A DNA stretch of 64,000 nt from Geomicrobium halophilum (GTDB taxonomy: Bacteria > Bacillota > Bacilli > Bacillales > Marinococcaceae), in assembly GCF_014207655.1 (NCBI RefSeq), contig NZ_JACHHJ010000001.1, forward strand, positions 496,001 to 560,000, given 5' to 3'. The notes under the pieces were generated by a model that made no database searches, was not told the origin of the DNA, and was given only the letters and a program-made list of their open reading frames with translations. The position numbers were made by a program, and so were the translations under genes. The stretch's first letter is position 1. Each line of letters starts with the position of its first letter. Of the stretch, positions 55,400 through 64,000 are shown in pieces.

Positions 55400-55845
55400 A
55401 GTATTCACGGTCCCATGACGTGATGCAACAGGTACTGTTAATAACCACGAGCTACTTCGTCCTTGCCTTCTCGCTTTACTTTCTTTTCGCCGGTCATAAC
55501 AACCCCGGCGGAGGTTTTATCGGAGGGCTGACAACAGCATGTGCGCTCGCATTTATCTACCTTGTATTCGACCGGGATAAAGCCAATGAATATATCCGTT
55601 TTACATTTCCTGGTTTAATATCAATTGGTCTAGTATTGTCTCTGGGCACTGGTGCCATTGGTTTTTTCACCAATGACGCTTATCTAACCCAGTATTTCGA
55701 TTACTTTGATTTTCCGTTTTTCGGTGAAATAGAACTGACAACCGCCCTGCCTTTTGACTTGGGAATTTATTTTGTTGTGGTCGGGGCAGCTATGGTTATT
55801 ATGTTGCAAATTGCCGGTGATGAAGAGGAGGAAGATGAGAACTAA
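55396..55845 (+). CDS. mrpB: Na+/H+ antiporter subunit B
   Basis: A 149-residue subunit with four membrane segments: QQVLLITTSYFVLAFSLYFL, AGHNNPGGGFIGGLTTACAL (the hallmark glycine motif) and FDLGIYFVVVGAAMVIMLQI. It overlaps mrpA (ATGA) and abuts mrpC. The acidic C-terminus is normal for the family. Confidence 0.95.
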   Translation: MKYSRSHDVMQQVLLITTSYFVLAFSLYFLFAGHNNPGGGFIGGLTTACALAFIYLVFDRDKANEYIRFTFPGLISIGLVLSLGTGAIGFFTNDAYLTQYFDYFDFPFFGEIELTTALPFDLGIYFVVVGAAMVIMLQIAGDEEEEDEN

Positions 55846-56183
55846 TGGAATATTTAATATTCATAGGGATCGGAGTCCTTTTTAGCGTGGGCACATATCT
55901 CTTGCTTTGCAGAAGTTTGCTTAGAGTTATAGGCGGATTCATGGTCATCTCTCACGCTGTTCATATGCTCATCCTCACTATGGCTGGTTTAAACACAGGT
56001 TCAGCCCCTCTCGTTGATTTGAGTGGCAGCGACTCCACCGATCCTTTACCGCACGCCGTCATTCTGACAGCGATCGTCATCGGATTCGGTTTGACCTCTT
56101 TCCTTATTGTTCTGGCATATCGAACGTACAAAGCCCATAAAACAGACGACCTGGAAAAATTGAGAGGTGCTGATAATGAGTAA
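55845..56183 (+). CDS. mrpC: Na+/H+ antiporter subunit C
   Basis: A 112-residue subunit related to NuoK: three membrane segments, VGTYLLLCRSLLRVIGGFMV, SHAVHMLILTMAG and DPLPHAVILTAIVIGFGLTS. The PLPxAxxLTAIVIG motif is typical. Start overlaps the mrpB stop by one base (TAATG). Confidence 0.95.
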   Translation: MEYLIFIGIGVLFSVGTYLLLCRSLLRVIGGFMVISHAVHMLILTMAGLNTGSAPLVDLSGSDSTDPLPHAVILTAIVIGFGLTSFLIVLAYRTYKAHKTDDLEKLRGADNE

Positions 56184-57663
56184 TATAGTCGTACTGCCTA
56201 TTCTGATTCCTGTGCTTGCAGGTGCACTGCTTATATTGCTCGTCAAGCGACACCGCCTTCAACGGTTTATGAGTGGATTATCAGCGATAGCGACATTGGC
56301 CGCATCTTTATATCTGGCCGTTTACACTTATAATAATGATGGGATTGCCACCTTGGAACTGGGAACATGGCCCGCGCCATTCGGGATTGTGATGGTGGCC
56401 GACTTATTGTCTGTTACCGTCGTTGCTGTCTCCTCGCTGGTCGGTGTCTGTTGTCTCTTTTTTGCTTTCAGGACACTGCACCCGGAAAGGGAAAGATACT
56501 ATTTCCACCCGTTGTTCTTCTTCCTTATCACCGGTGTGAACGGAGCGGCATTGACTGGCGACATGTTCAATATGTTTGTGTTTTTTGAAGTGATGCTTCT
56601 TTCCTCCTATGCACTGATTGTCATCGGGGGCACTAAATTTCAGCTGCGTGAATCTTTCAAGTACGCGATTATTAACATCTTCGCATCCATGCTGTTTCTG
56701 GCAGGAATTGCCTATCTGTACGGGATCACAGGAACGTTGAATATGGCCCATATCGCCGAGCGCATCGATGGGCTTGAAGAAACAGGGGCATTGCCGGTTG
56801 TTGCCATTCTCTTTTTCATTGTATTTGCCATGAAAGGGGCATTGTTCCCGCTTTATTTCTGGCTTCCTCGGGCCTATTACGGGGCACCGATAGCCATTAC
56901 AGCCCTGTTCGGCGGTCTCCTGACCAAAGTAGGGGTGTATGCGATTATTCGTACGTATACGCTCATCTTTACCCAAGATGTGGCATTCACCCATCACTTC
57001 CTCATCCTTTTGATCGCCGGTTTCACCATGCTTATTGGTGTTCTGGGCGCGGTATCATCATTCGATTTAAAAAAGATACTGTCTTATCATATCATCAGCC
57101 AGCTTGGCTACATTGTTATAGGAATCGGTCTTTTTACACCACTGGCTCTGGCAGGAACGATTTTTTATTACTTCCACCACATTTTTGTAAAAACGTCACT
57201 ACTTCTGTTTTCGGGTGTCGTAGAACGGATAACGGGAACAACCGACTTGAAAAAAACCGGTGGTATACTGAAAACACATCCATCTTTGGCGTGGTTGTTT
57301 CTGATCCCGGCCTTATCCATCGCCGGAATTCCCCCGCTAAGCGGGTTTTTCGGGAAATTTGCGTTGGTTTTGGAAAGTTTGCAGGAAGCGAGCTATCTCA
57401 TCGCGTTTGTGGCCATGTTTGTCGGACTGCTGACGCTGTTTTCCATGCTGAAAATCTTCATCAATGCTTTCTGGGGCGAACAGAAACATTCCAATAAGCA
57501 GGGTGAGACACCTATAATGGATGTTCTTGCACCTGTGCTGCCTTTAGTCTTCCTCACGATCACAATCGGTTTGGGAGCGCAATGGTCCTTCGGTTTTTCA
57601 ATGGAAATTGCCGAGCAGTTGTTGGACCCTTCCATCTACATCGATTCTGTATTAAAGGAGTAG
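56176..57663 (+). CDS. mrpD: Na+/H+ antiporter subunit D
   Basis: A 495-residue NuoM/N-like membrane protein: FVFFEVMLLSSYALIVIGGT, the Lys in GALFPLYFWLPRAYYGAPIA, ILSYHIISQLGYIVIGIGLF, FYYFHHIFVKTSLLLFSGVV. It forms the second proton channel of the Mrp complex. ATG 56176 behind GAGGTGCT is the start and overlaps the mrpC end by eight bases. Confidence 0.95.
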   Translation: MSNIVVLPILIPVLAGALLILLVKRHRLQRFMSGLSAIATLAASLYLAVYTYNNDGIATLELGTWPAPFGIVMVADLLSVTVVAVSSLVGVCCLFFAFRTLHPERERYYFHPLFFFLITGVNGAALTGDMFNMFVFFEVMLLSSYALIVIGGTKFQLRESFKYAIINIFASMLFLAGIAYLYGITGTLNMAHIAERIDGLEETGALPVVAILFFIVFAMKGALFPLYFWLPRAYYGAPIAITALFGGLLTKVGVYAIIRTYTLIFTQDVAFTHHFLILLIAGFTMLIGVLGAVSSFDLKKILSYHIISQLGYIVIGIGLFTPLALAGTIFYYFHHIFVKTSLLLFSGVVERITGTTDLKKTGGILKTHPSLAWLFLIPALSIAGIPPLSGFFGKFALVLESLQEASYLIAFVAMFVGLLTLFSMLKIFINAFWGEQKHSNKQGETPIMDVLAPVLPLVFLTITIGLGAQWSFGFSMEIAEQLLDPSIYIDSVLKE

Positions 57664-57668
57664 AACAC

Positions 57669-58157
57669 ATGGCCTTTCAACTATTCACAAATATTTTGGT
57701 AATGTTTGCCTGGATGCTCTTCTTCAACAGATACACAGTACAAGATGCTGTTTTCGGTTATGTTATAGGAGCGGTCGTTGTCCGGGTTCTCGCCCATTTT
57801 ATGAGCGCGGAGTTTTACCTGAGAAGAGCCGCCTTCTTGCTCAAACTAATTGTAGTGTTTTTCAGAGAGCTCATTTCCGCCAATCTTTATGTGATGAGAA
57901 TCCTTGCCAGCGTCAACATGAAGATTGCGCCCGGTTTCATCGCCGTACCGACCCGGCTGGAATCCAACACGGAAAAGGCACTGTTTGGTGTGATGATGTC
58001 ATTGACACCGGGAACCATGGCGATCGAATTCTCAGATGATAACCACTATGTTTACGTACATGCACTGGACATCAAGGACAAACAAGTTGTTATCAACAGG
58101 GTGCAGACCATTTTTGAGAAAACCATTCTGGAGGTGACCCGGCCACATGATATTTGA
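57669..58157 (+). CDS. mrpE: Na+/H+ antiporter subunit E
   Basis: A 162-residue subunit: two to three N-terminal membrane segments and the conserved LIVVFFRELISANLYVMRIL and SLTPGTMAIEFSDDNHYVYV blocks, ending with a basic-acidic helix. AAAGGAGT before ATG 57669 sets the start; the longer frame upstream overlaps mrpD. Confidence 0.95.
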   Translation: MAFQLFTNILVMFAWMLFFNRYTVQDAVFGYVIGAVVVRVLAHFMSAEFYLRRAAFLLKLIVVFFRELISANLYVMRILASVNMKIAPGFIAVPTRLESNTEKALFGVMMSLTPGTMAIEFSDDNHYVYVHALDIKDKQVVINRVQTIFEKTILEVTRPHDI

Positions 58158-58425
58158 AACGATTATGATTATTTTCCTATCTATTAAGTCCCTGGCTATC
58201 TTTCTCTGTTTCATAAGGGTCCTTTTGGGCCCAACCATGGCGGACCGGGCTTTGGCCTTGGATACTGTTGGGCTGCTTCTCATCGGTTTCGTCGGAAGCA
58301 TCATGATCATTCATGAAACCATTGCCTATGCAGACATCGTCGTCGTTATTGCGATTCTTGCCTGTCTCGGATCCATAGCTATCGCCAAGTACCTGGAAAG
58401 AGGTGTTATCTTTGACCGCTATTGA
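58147..58425 (+). CDS. mrpF: Na+/H+ antiporter subunit F
   Basis: A 92-residue subunit with three membrane segments and the signature FIRVLLGPTMADRALALDTV. The overlap with mrpE is 11 bases and with mrpG about 14 bases, typical of this tightly packed operon. Confidence 0.94.
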   Translation: MIFETIMIIFLSIKSLAIFLCFIRVLLGPTMADRALALDTVGLLLIGFVGSIMIIHETIAYADIVVVIAILACLGSIAIAKYLERGVIFDRY

Positions 58426-58786
58426 AGGGATCATTGTATTGCTTGCAGGAGCGGGAACGATTTTCAGTCTATTTGCAGCCTTCGGGCTCATGCGTTTTCC
58501 CGACGTCTATGCGCGCATGCACGCCACTGGGAAGAACGCGACAGGCGGAGTCATCATGTCCATGTTAGCCACCTTTTTCTTTTTTCTCCTGCAACAGGAT
58601 ATTTTCCTTGGTACCCTGCTTCTTGTCATCTTGTTCGTATTTCTCACTACGCCAATCGTTACGCTCACCGTTGCCCGCTCCGCCTACCGCACCGGCGTAC
58701 CCATGGACAAGATTGGCATCGAAGACGAACTAAAGGAGGAATACGCAAAAAGAAGACAAAGCCAAACAAAAGAAAATCAATCATAA
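58412..58786 (+). CDS. mrpG: Na+/H+ antiporter subunit G
   Basis: A 124-residue subunit with three membrane segments: GIIVLLAGAGTIFSLFAAFG, the LMRFPDVYARMHATGKNATG motif and LLLVILFVFLTTPIVTLTVA, then a charged tail. TTG 58412, six bases after GGAAAGAGGTG, is favoured; the frame also opens at GTG 58403. Last gene of the operon; a terminator follows. Confidence 0.94.
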   Translation: MTAIEGIIVLLAGAGTIFSLFAAFGLMRFPDVYARMHATGKNATGGVIMSMLATFFFFLLQQDIFLGTLLLVILFVFLTTPIVTLTVARSAYRTGVPMDKIGIEDELKEEYAKRRQSQTKENQS

Positions 58787-58823
58787 TGTCTCAAATACTC
58801 TGTTATACGCCAGAAAAAGGAAA

Positions 58824-58855
58824 AAAGCTCCCTATTTAGGGCGCTTTTTTTTACT
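58824..58855 (+). terminator. Terminator of the mrp operon
   Basis: AAGCTCCCTA and TAGGGCGCTT pair with one mismatch, followed by eight T. Confidence 0.85.
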
Positions 58856-59320
58856 CATATTGCGGACTGACGACAATTCTGGTTCCGTCCCACCGATGTG
58901 GGCGAAAATCCCTTCTTTCCCGACCAGCTCGCTGGTTGAATTTGGTTTGTACATTCGTTGGAAACATGCCCTTTTTGAGTAAAAGAGACGCGTGTTTTCT
59001 TTAAGTGTGGTCAAAAAGAGCCGAGAAGCTTTAGAAAATGTTAGCTTGTCGCCAAGATGGCGAGTCGATGAGTATTGCGTATAGATTGAGCCAGTAAGTG
59101 CGGAAAAGGGAGCCACTGGTTAGTAAATCACAAAATAATGAACTGCCATTGGAATGGTACTGTTCCAATGGCAGTGTATCTTATCTGAATCTTTTATCCT
59201 CTGATTGCTTATCAATAATCTCAATGGCCCAACGAACGAGTTCATCATGATCTAAACCCTTTTCCTTAGTCTATATACAGGTGGGTAATAACCTATCTTC
59301 CACTTTCACCATCACTGTCC
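58856..59320 (-). other. Gap with remnants, no intact gene
   Basis: A minus-strand frame at 58832-59116 lacks a ribosome site and family motif. On the minus strand around 59180-59260 about 24 codons read LDHDELVRWAIEIIDKQSED and then stop, like the end of a lost protein. Together with the transposase fragment to the right, this looks like a deletion scar. Confidence 0.4.
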
Positions 59321-59545
59321 TCAATCAACTGGGAAGTAACCTTTCTCAATAGCTTGTATCTCTGGAAAGAGAAACGCTTCTAGCCATGAATTGGTCATCG
59401 TATCGTTCGAACTTACAACACCAAGTTTCTTGGCGCGATGAACGACATCAGAGACTGTATTCCTTGAATGTCCAGTGCTAGAACTAATGGTTCTTTGACT
59501 GACTCCTTCAAAATACAGTTCCAGAATCTTACCGCAATGAACCAT
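59321..59545 (-). pseudogene. IS21-family transposase (IstA) N-terminal remnant
   Basis: From ATG 59545 the product reads a helix-turn-helix (LELYFEGVSQRTISSSTGHS, RNTVSDVVHRAKKLG) then WLEAFLFPEIQAIEKGYFPV, the usual start of IS21-type IstA. It ends at TGA where the family has Trp (YFPxxW). The catalytic DDE domain and the istB helper gene are missing. Confidence 0.7.
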
Positions 59546-59718
59546 AAAAAACCCCTGTATAGTAGTTTCATGCTTGGTTGTCTGCATGTAACTTTATTAT
59601 CCAAGAGGTTATTTTATTTATAGTAATGGCTCTATATTCTGCAAACCACGGCTCATAAATCCGCATAAGTGGCTCAATTCATCCGGCTAATAATCAGTCT
59701 AGACTTTCTTTATGCTCT

Positions 59719-59823
59719 GGAGTGCAAGGAAGCCCGTCTCGAGCATCCTGCTTGCACCACGAAAGCATTCACTTCTCACGAAGAAAAAGTGATTTTCTTT
59801 TTTTCCCGGGCCTTTTGAGCAAC
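59719..59823 (-). repeat. Dispersed modular repeat, copy D (module 2, truncated)
   Basis: On the minus strand it starts GTTGCTCAAAAGGCCCGGG and continues with module 2 (CTTCGTGAGAAGTGAATGCT, GTGGTGCAAGCAGGATG). The far end does not match the others. It lies just upstream of the hut regulator, and the long frame read through it is not part of that protein. Confidence 0.75.
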
Positions 59824-59904
59824 TTCTTTAATATTAAAATAGAATATCAAATCAATACAGGATATAATAACTTTACGATATCCATAAAAGATAAGAGGGA
59901 AAAA

Positions 59905-61371
59905 ATGTACAGACTATTACTCTCAGACCGGGATAAAGAAGAACTTCAAGGGATTCAATGGTTCATTTCCAAATATTCATTGCCGATTACGACGATTGAA
60001 ACGGCTGAGGATTTAACGTCCGCGGTTGATGATTTAGAGAATGGTTCTCCAGATATTGTTTGCTTTGAGTTGGACATGGTTCCAAATGACAAATGGGAGG
60101 TCATCAAGCCCTATATTCAGAACTTTTCTAAACAGGTGATCGCGATAACCGCTGAAGCCACGTTTGAACGTACGATGCAAGCGATGGACGTGCAGGCAGT
60201 GGATGTATGGGTGAAGCCGATCTCTCCCTCCCGGGTGAAACAGGCATTGCAGCAGGCTCTCAAAAATATAACCATCTTTTCTGAAGGGGAGAACTCCTCT
60301 TCCCTTAGACATAAGGTGAGTTATGAATCTTTATTCATTGAAGATCAACAACCGTTTCCGTATGCGGTTTATTTATTAAAAACAGAGTTTGCCGCTGATT
60401 TACCTCATTTACGGAAGTTTATTGATCAATTTGATTTTTATCACACGCCATCCATGTTTTCCATGAGCGATCGCATCGTACTTGTGTTTCATCATGAAAT
60501 GATTGAGTCGGTAAGACAAGCGAAGCGTTTTTTACGTGAATGGGAGCGGACTTTTGTGAGTCCTTTAACCGTAGCTGTCCATTCGCAAAGCAAGGAAGAA
60601 TCGTTACATCAGATTTACATAAAACTGCGCCAGGTCATGGAAACAACGTTTTTCACCGGGTACAAACAAGTGTTAGAAGCAAGACAGGCAGACCATGTTG
60701 CTTGGAAAGATATTGATCCTTTTCTAACGATGGAAGAGCAACGAAAATGGGTATATATGCTAGAAGAGGGTGAAAGCAAAGAAATAAAAACGTGGATGTA
60801 TGAAGAATTTTTCAATCTGGAGCCTCCGTATCCTGAACCGGGCTTACTGCGTACGCGTTTAACAAGTATTTTAGCGCAGATTCGTCGCTTCATGATTCGC
60901 AACGGATTGGATTCTCATGAGTGTGAGGACTCTTATAAAAAAACGTTCGATAAGATTTTATACGGTCCCGTTCTTTACCGCATTGTACAGGACATGTTTC
61001 TTTTTTGTAATGAGCTTATTCAATCAACCGAACGGACAGGGAACATTAAAAGGAAAGATGTCGTCGAAAGCGCGATTTCATATATGGAAGAACATTTCAC
61101 TGACCCAGCTATTGATTTGGTACAGGTAGCTGGCCATGTCGACCTGAGCGCTTCATACCTCAGTCATTTACTTTCGAAAAATTATCAGCGTTCTTTTCGC
61201 GAGATGCTGCTCTCCATCCGCCTTCAAAAAGCTAAGAAACTACTTGTTTCTTCAGACGAGAGCATTCAAAATATTTCCAATTCTACAGGGTTCAATAATC
61301 CCAATTACTTTAGCCGGGTGTTCAAAAAACACACGGGGAAAACCCCTAAAGTGTATCGACGTTCTCATTAA
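59905..61371 (+). CDS. AraC-family regulator with degenerate receiver domain (YesN-like), next to hut genes
   Basis: A 488-residue protein. Residues 1-120 look like a response-regulator receiver (MYRLLLSDRDKEEL; VDVWVKPISPSRVKQ with the conserved Lys-Pro). At the phosphoacceptor position the motif PDIVCFELDMVP has Glu55 (with Asp57 next to it), where PDxVxxDxxMP is usual. A middle helical region follows; residues about 385-488 are an AraC-type double helix-turn-helix (VDLSASYLSHLLSKNYQRSF, IQNISNSTGFNNPNYFSRVF). AGAGGG precedes ATG 59905. No sensor kinase gene is adjacent. It likely controls the hut genes 194 bases downstream (inference). Confidence 0.85.
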   Translation: MYRLLLSDRDKEELQGIQWFISKYSLPITTIETAEDLTSAVDDLENGSPDIVCFELDMVPNDKWEVIKPYIQNFSKQVIAITAEATFERTMQAMDVQAVDVWVKPISPSRVKQALQQALKNITIFSEGENSSSLRHKVSYESLFIEDQQPFPYAVYLLKTEFAADLPHLRKFIDQFDFYHTPSMFSMSDRIVLVFHHEMIESVRQAKRFLREWERTFVSPLTVAVHSQSKEESLHQIYIKLRQVMETTFFTGYKQVLEARQADHVAWKDIDPFLTMEEQRKWVYMLEEGESKEIKTWMYEEFFNLEPPYPEPGLLRTRLTSILAQIRRFMIRNGLDSHECEDSYKKTFDKILYGPVLYRIVQDMFLFCNELIQSTERTGNIKRKDVVESAISYMEEHFTDPAIDLVQVAGHVDLSASYLSHLLSKNYQRSFREMLLSIRLQKAKKLLVSSDESIQNISNSTGFNNPNYFSRVFKKHTGKTPKVYRRSH

Positions 61372-61483
61372 AAGGGGAGAAGGATATTATTTTTATAAAA
61401 TGAACAAAATCTAATCGAAGTGCAAGAAAATGAAGGTTAAATATGCGAAGGTTTCATAATGATCATTGATTTTTATCTAAATT

Positions 61484-61509
61484 CGAAAATTTATGTTCTG
61501 TTATTTTCG
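61484..61509 (+). promoter_or_regulatory. Inverted repeat upstream of hutU
   Basis: CGAAAAT at 61484 and ATTTTCG at 61503 are perfect inverted arms with a 12-base spacer, 57 bases before hutU. Candidate regulator or attenuator site. Confidence 0.4.
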
Positions 61510-61565
61510 TCAGTCCATTGCTACGATTGAATTATCAAACATTTCGAGTAGGAAGGATGACTAGG

Positions 61566-63239
61566 ATGACAGGTCAAGATATCCAGCAATACAGCGGCTC
61601 ATCATTGAATACAAAAGGGTGGGTGCAGGAAGCGGCGTTGAGGATGTTGAATAATAATTTACATCCGGATGTCGCAGAAAACCCAGAAGATTTAGTGGTC
61701 TATGGGGGGATTGGAAAAGCCGCACGTAACTGGGAGTGTTATGAAGCGATTGTAAATACATTGAAAACGCTTGAAGACGATGAAACCTTGCTTATTCAAT
61801 CCGGGAAGCCGGTGGCGGTTTTTTCTTCCCATAAAGATGCGCCAAGAGTACTGATCGCAAACTCTAACCTGGTACCTGCATGGGCGAATTGGGAGCATTT
61901 TCATGATTTAGATCAAAAAGGCTTAATGATGTATGGGCAAATGACGGCAGGAAGCTGGATTTATATTGCAAGCCAGGGCATTGTCCAAGGAACGTATGAG
62001 ACTTTTGGAGAATGTGCCAAACAGCATTTCGATGGTGATTTACATGGAACCATCACAGTGACAGCCGGACTCGGCGGAATGGGTGGTGCTCAACCGTTAG
62101 CAGTAACATTAAACGGTGGAGTGTGCATTGCAATTGAGGTTGATTTCAAGCGCATCCAGCGTCGATTAGATACGAAATATTTGGATATTTCGACCGACCG
62201 TTTAGAGGAAGCAATAAGCTTAGCATTAGAAGCTAAAAGAAAGAAAAAACCCCTTTCCATTGGTCTATTAGGCAATGCCGCGGAAGTACTGCCAACCATG
62301 ATCGGGCAAGGGTTTACGCCAGATATTTTAACGGACCAAACGTCATCTCATGATCCTCTAAATGGTTATGTTCCTGATCATATAGATCTAGAGACAGCAG
62401 CTGAATTTCGCAAAAAAGACCCTGAGGCTTATACAAAACATTCCCGAAAAAGTATTGCCGCACACGTGGAGGCTATGTTGCAAATGCAACAGCAAGGGGC
62501 AGTCACTTTTGATTACGGCAATAATATTCGTCAAGTCGCCAAGGATGAAGGTGTAAAAAATGCCTTTGATTTTCCGGGGTTTGTGCCGGCCTATATTCGC
62601 CCCCAGTTTTGTGAAGGGAAAGGTCCTTTTCGTTGGGCAGCATTATCGGGAGATCCAGAAGATATTTACAAAACAGATGAAGTGATTTTGAAAGAATTCA
62701 GTGAGAATAAGCATTTATGCCATTGGATTCGAATGGCGCAGGAAAAAATCAGCTTTCAGGGCATGCCCGCGCGTATTTGCTGGCTGGGCTACGGCGAACG
62801 GGCGAAGTTTGGAAAAATCATCAATGATATGGTAGCGCGGGGAGAATTGAAAGCTCCGATCGTTATCGGACGCGATCACCTTGATTCCGGTTCTGTTGCC
62901 TCGCCCAACCGGGAAACCGAAGCGATGAAGGATGGGAGTGATGCTGTTGCTGATTGGCCGATTCTGAATGCATTGATCAATAGTGTTGGTGGAGCAAGTT
63001 GGGTGAGCGTTCACCATGGTGGTGGTGTTGGTATGGGTTACTCCTTGCATGCTGGAATGGTAATCGTTGCAGACGGAACGAAAGAAGCTGAAGAACGTCT
63101 GGAGCGAGTGTTGACGACGGATCCCGGGTTGGGTGTCGCTCGTCACGTTGATGCTGGCTATGGCCGCGCGGAAAAGACAGCGAGAGACAAGGGTATTCGT
63201 ATTCCAATGCTTGAGCTTGAGAAAGGAGGAAAAGCGTAA
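61566..63239 (+). CDS. hutU: Urocanate hydratase
   Basis: A 557-residue enzyme. Visible: [40 protein letters not shown] (NAD-binding), [19 protein letters not shown], the catalytic Cys in [15 protein letters not shown], and [20 protein letters not shown]. It converts urocanate to imidazolonepropionate, the second step of histidine breakdown. ATG 61566 is nine bases behind GGAAGG; ATG 61557 touches the site. It overlaps hutI by one base (TAATG). Confidence 0.97.
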   Translation: MTGQDIQQYSGSSLNTKGWVQEAALRMLNNNLHPDVAENPEDLVVYGGIGKAARNWECYEAIVNTLKTLEDDETLLIQSGKPVAVFSSHKDAPRVLIANSNLVPAWANWEHFHDLDQKGLMMYGQMTAGSWIYIASQGIVQGTYETFGECAKQHFDGDLHGTITVTAGLGGMGGAQPLAVTLNGGVCIAIEVDFKRIQRRLDTKYLDISTDRLEEAISLALEAKRKKKPLSIGLLGNAAEVLPTMIGQGFTPDILTDQTSSHDPLNGYVPDHIDLETAAEFRKKDPEAYTKHSRKSIAAHVEAMLQMQQQGAVTFDYGNNIRQVAKDEGVKNAFDFPGFVPAYIRPQFCEGKGPFRWAALSGDPEDIYKTDEVILKEFSENKHLCHWIRMAQEKISFQGMPARICWLGYGERAKFGKIINDMVARGELKAPIVIGRDHLDSGSVASPNRETEAMKDGSDAVADWPILNALINSVGGASWVSVHHGGGVGMGYSLHAGMVIVADGTKEAEERLERVLTTDPGLGVARHVDAGYGRAEKTARDKGIRIPMLELEKGGKA

Positions 63240-64000
63240 TGACAAAATCGCTTTTCATTACAAATGCAGCACAATTAATCACAATGGCGGGTCATACAGA
63301 TCAACCCGCGAAGAAAGAAGCCATGTCCGAAGTGGATCTTATTGAAAATGGAAGTCTCTTCATTGAAGACGGAACCATCATTGAAGCAGGTAAAGAAGAA
63401 GATCTTCGTCAGAAATATAGTGATCGTCTATCATCTGTTAAACACATTGAGGCGAGAGGGAAAGTCGTTGCCCCAGGCCTCATTGATCCTCACACGCACC
63501 TCGTTCATGCAGGAACCAGGGAAAATGAATATGCGATGAGGCTGCAAGGCCAAACCTATATGGAAATTATGAATGCAGGCGGAGGCATCCATGCTACGAC
63601 AAGAGCGACCCAGAAAGCAAGTGATGAGCAATTGTATGAAGAATCTAAAAAGAGGCTGCAGCAATTTCTTCTTCATGGCGTTACAACAGTAGAAGCAAAA
63701 AGTGGGTATGGCCTGACGCTTGAACACGAGTTAAAACAACTTGAAGTCGCAAAACAATTACAGGCAGACCATCCTGTAGATATTATTTCGACTTTTATGG
63801 GCGCCCATGCCATACCGATGGACGAAAAAGAAAACCCTGAACCTTTTGTTGACCGCGTCATTGAAGAAATGATTCCGGAAGTGTCAAAGAAAAAATTGGC
63901 TAAATATAATGATGTTTTTTGTGAACGAGGAGTCTTTACACCTGAACAATCCAGAAAGATTTTAGAAGCCGGTAAAGAATACGGCCTCATTCCGAAGATT
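63239..64000 (+). CDS. hutI: Imidazolonepropionase, 3' end cut by window
   Basis: 254 codons are present, about 60% of the usual 420. APGLIDPHTHLVHAGTREN has the metal-binding HxH. GVTTVEAKSGYGLTLEHELK and STFMGAHAIP follow the family. It opens the imidazolone ring to formiminoglutamate. AAAGGAGG inside the hutU end serves its start. The genes for histidase and for the last step were not seen in the window and may follow on the right or lie elsewhere. Confidence 0.96.
   Translation, partial: MTKSLFITNAAQLITMAGHTDQPAKKEAMSEVDLIENGSLFIEDGTIIEAGKEEDLRQKYSDRLSSVKHIEARGKVVAPGLIDPHTHLVHAGTRENEYAMRLQGQTYMEIMNAGGGIHATTRATQKASDEQLYEESKKRLQQFLLHGVTTVEAKSGYGLTLEHELKQLEVAKQLQADHPVDIISTFMGAHAIPMDEKENPEPFVDRVIEEMIPEVSKKKLAKYNDVFCERGVFTPEQSRKILEAGKEYGLIPKI

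Noticed and set aside
58832-59116. Minus-strand 94-residue frame after the mrp operon
   Set aside because: It overlaps the mrp terminator, has no ribosome site and shows no domain I can name.
59722-59904. N-terminal extension of the hut regulator
   Set aside because: The extension is a translation of repeat copy D. ATG 59905 has a ribosome site and starts the receiver-like domain properly.

Overview
The window looks like a chromosomal segment of a spore-forming, salt- and alkali-adapted member of the Bacillaceae. Spore genes (CotF-like coat protein, CwlC-like amidase), the Bacillus-type order ireB-yrrK-yrzB-mltG-trmR-greA-yrrS-mtnN and a T-box-controlled alaS point to Bacilli. A complete seven-gene Mrp antiporter operon, a BCCT osmolyte transporter and many acidic protein tails point to salt and alkali stress. 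The genus (for example Salicibibacter or a relative) is only an inference. No tRNA, rRNA or CRISPR array was seen.

Layout. 1-4.3 kb: a partial alkaline-phosphatase-fold gene, a tiny Gln/Asn-repeat protein, a CotF-like coat protein and the large catalase KatE. 4.7-6.7 kb: a dispersed repeat, then a BCCT transporter. 6.9-15 kb: a TetR-led seven-gene acyl-CoA operon whose CaiB-family member looks like an alpha-methylacyl-CoA racemase, suggesting use of methyl-branched acids. 15-20 kb: manganese catalase and a gluconate-use operon (RpiR regulator, 6-phosphogluconate dehydrogenase, gluconokinase). 20-23 kb: a membrane gluconate/polyol dehydrogenase locus in decay, followed by gene remnants. 22.9-26.9 kb: proline catabolism (PRODH, P5C dehydrogenase) with a sigma-54 activator, a well-placed -24/-12 promoter and a palindromic upstream site. 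27-36.5 kb: T-box, alaS and the conserved core cluster, then a Nudix gene. 36.8-39 kb: S9 peptidase and a cysteine-free HesB-like protein.

39-60 kb is more accessory. It has a membrane GAF protein and coiled-coil partner between two direct copies of a modular repeat, a CwlC-like autolysin, two subtilases, two polysaccharide genes, a pair of small Sm-like (DUF2642-type) proteins, an orphan TAXI binding protein beside a truncated sodium symporter, a broken KdpD-type universal stress protein, a small tyrosine recombinase, the mrp operon and an IS21 transposase remnant. The window closes with an AraC-type regulator carrying a degenerate receiver domain, followed by hutU and the start of hutI (histidine breakdown).

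The best candidates for something new are: (1) a dispersed repeat family built from two exchangeable internal modules between fixed ends, whose ends change in a compensating way; (2) the GAF/coiled-coil gene pair it brackets; (3) the branched acyl-CoA operon; and (4) the hut regulator with glutamate at the likely phosphoacceptor position. I did not find a clear new defence system or other large unknown system. Several loci (gluconate dehydrogenase, ornithine-cyclodeaminase-like, symporter, universal stress protein, transposase) are visibly broken, so parts of this region are under reductive decay.
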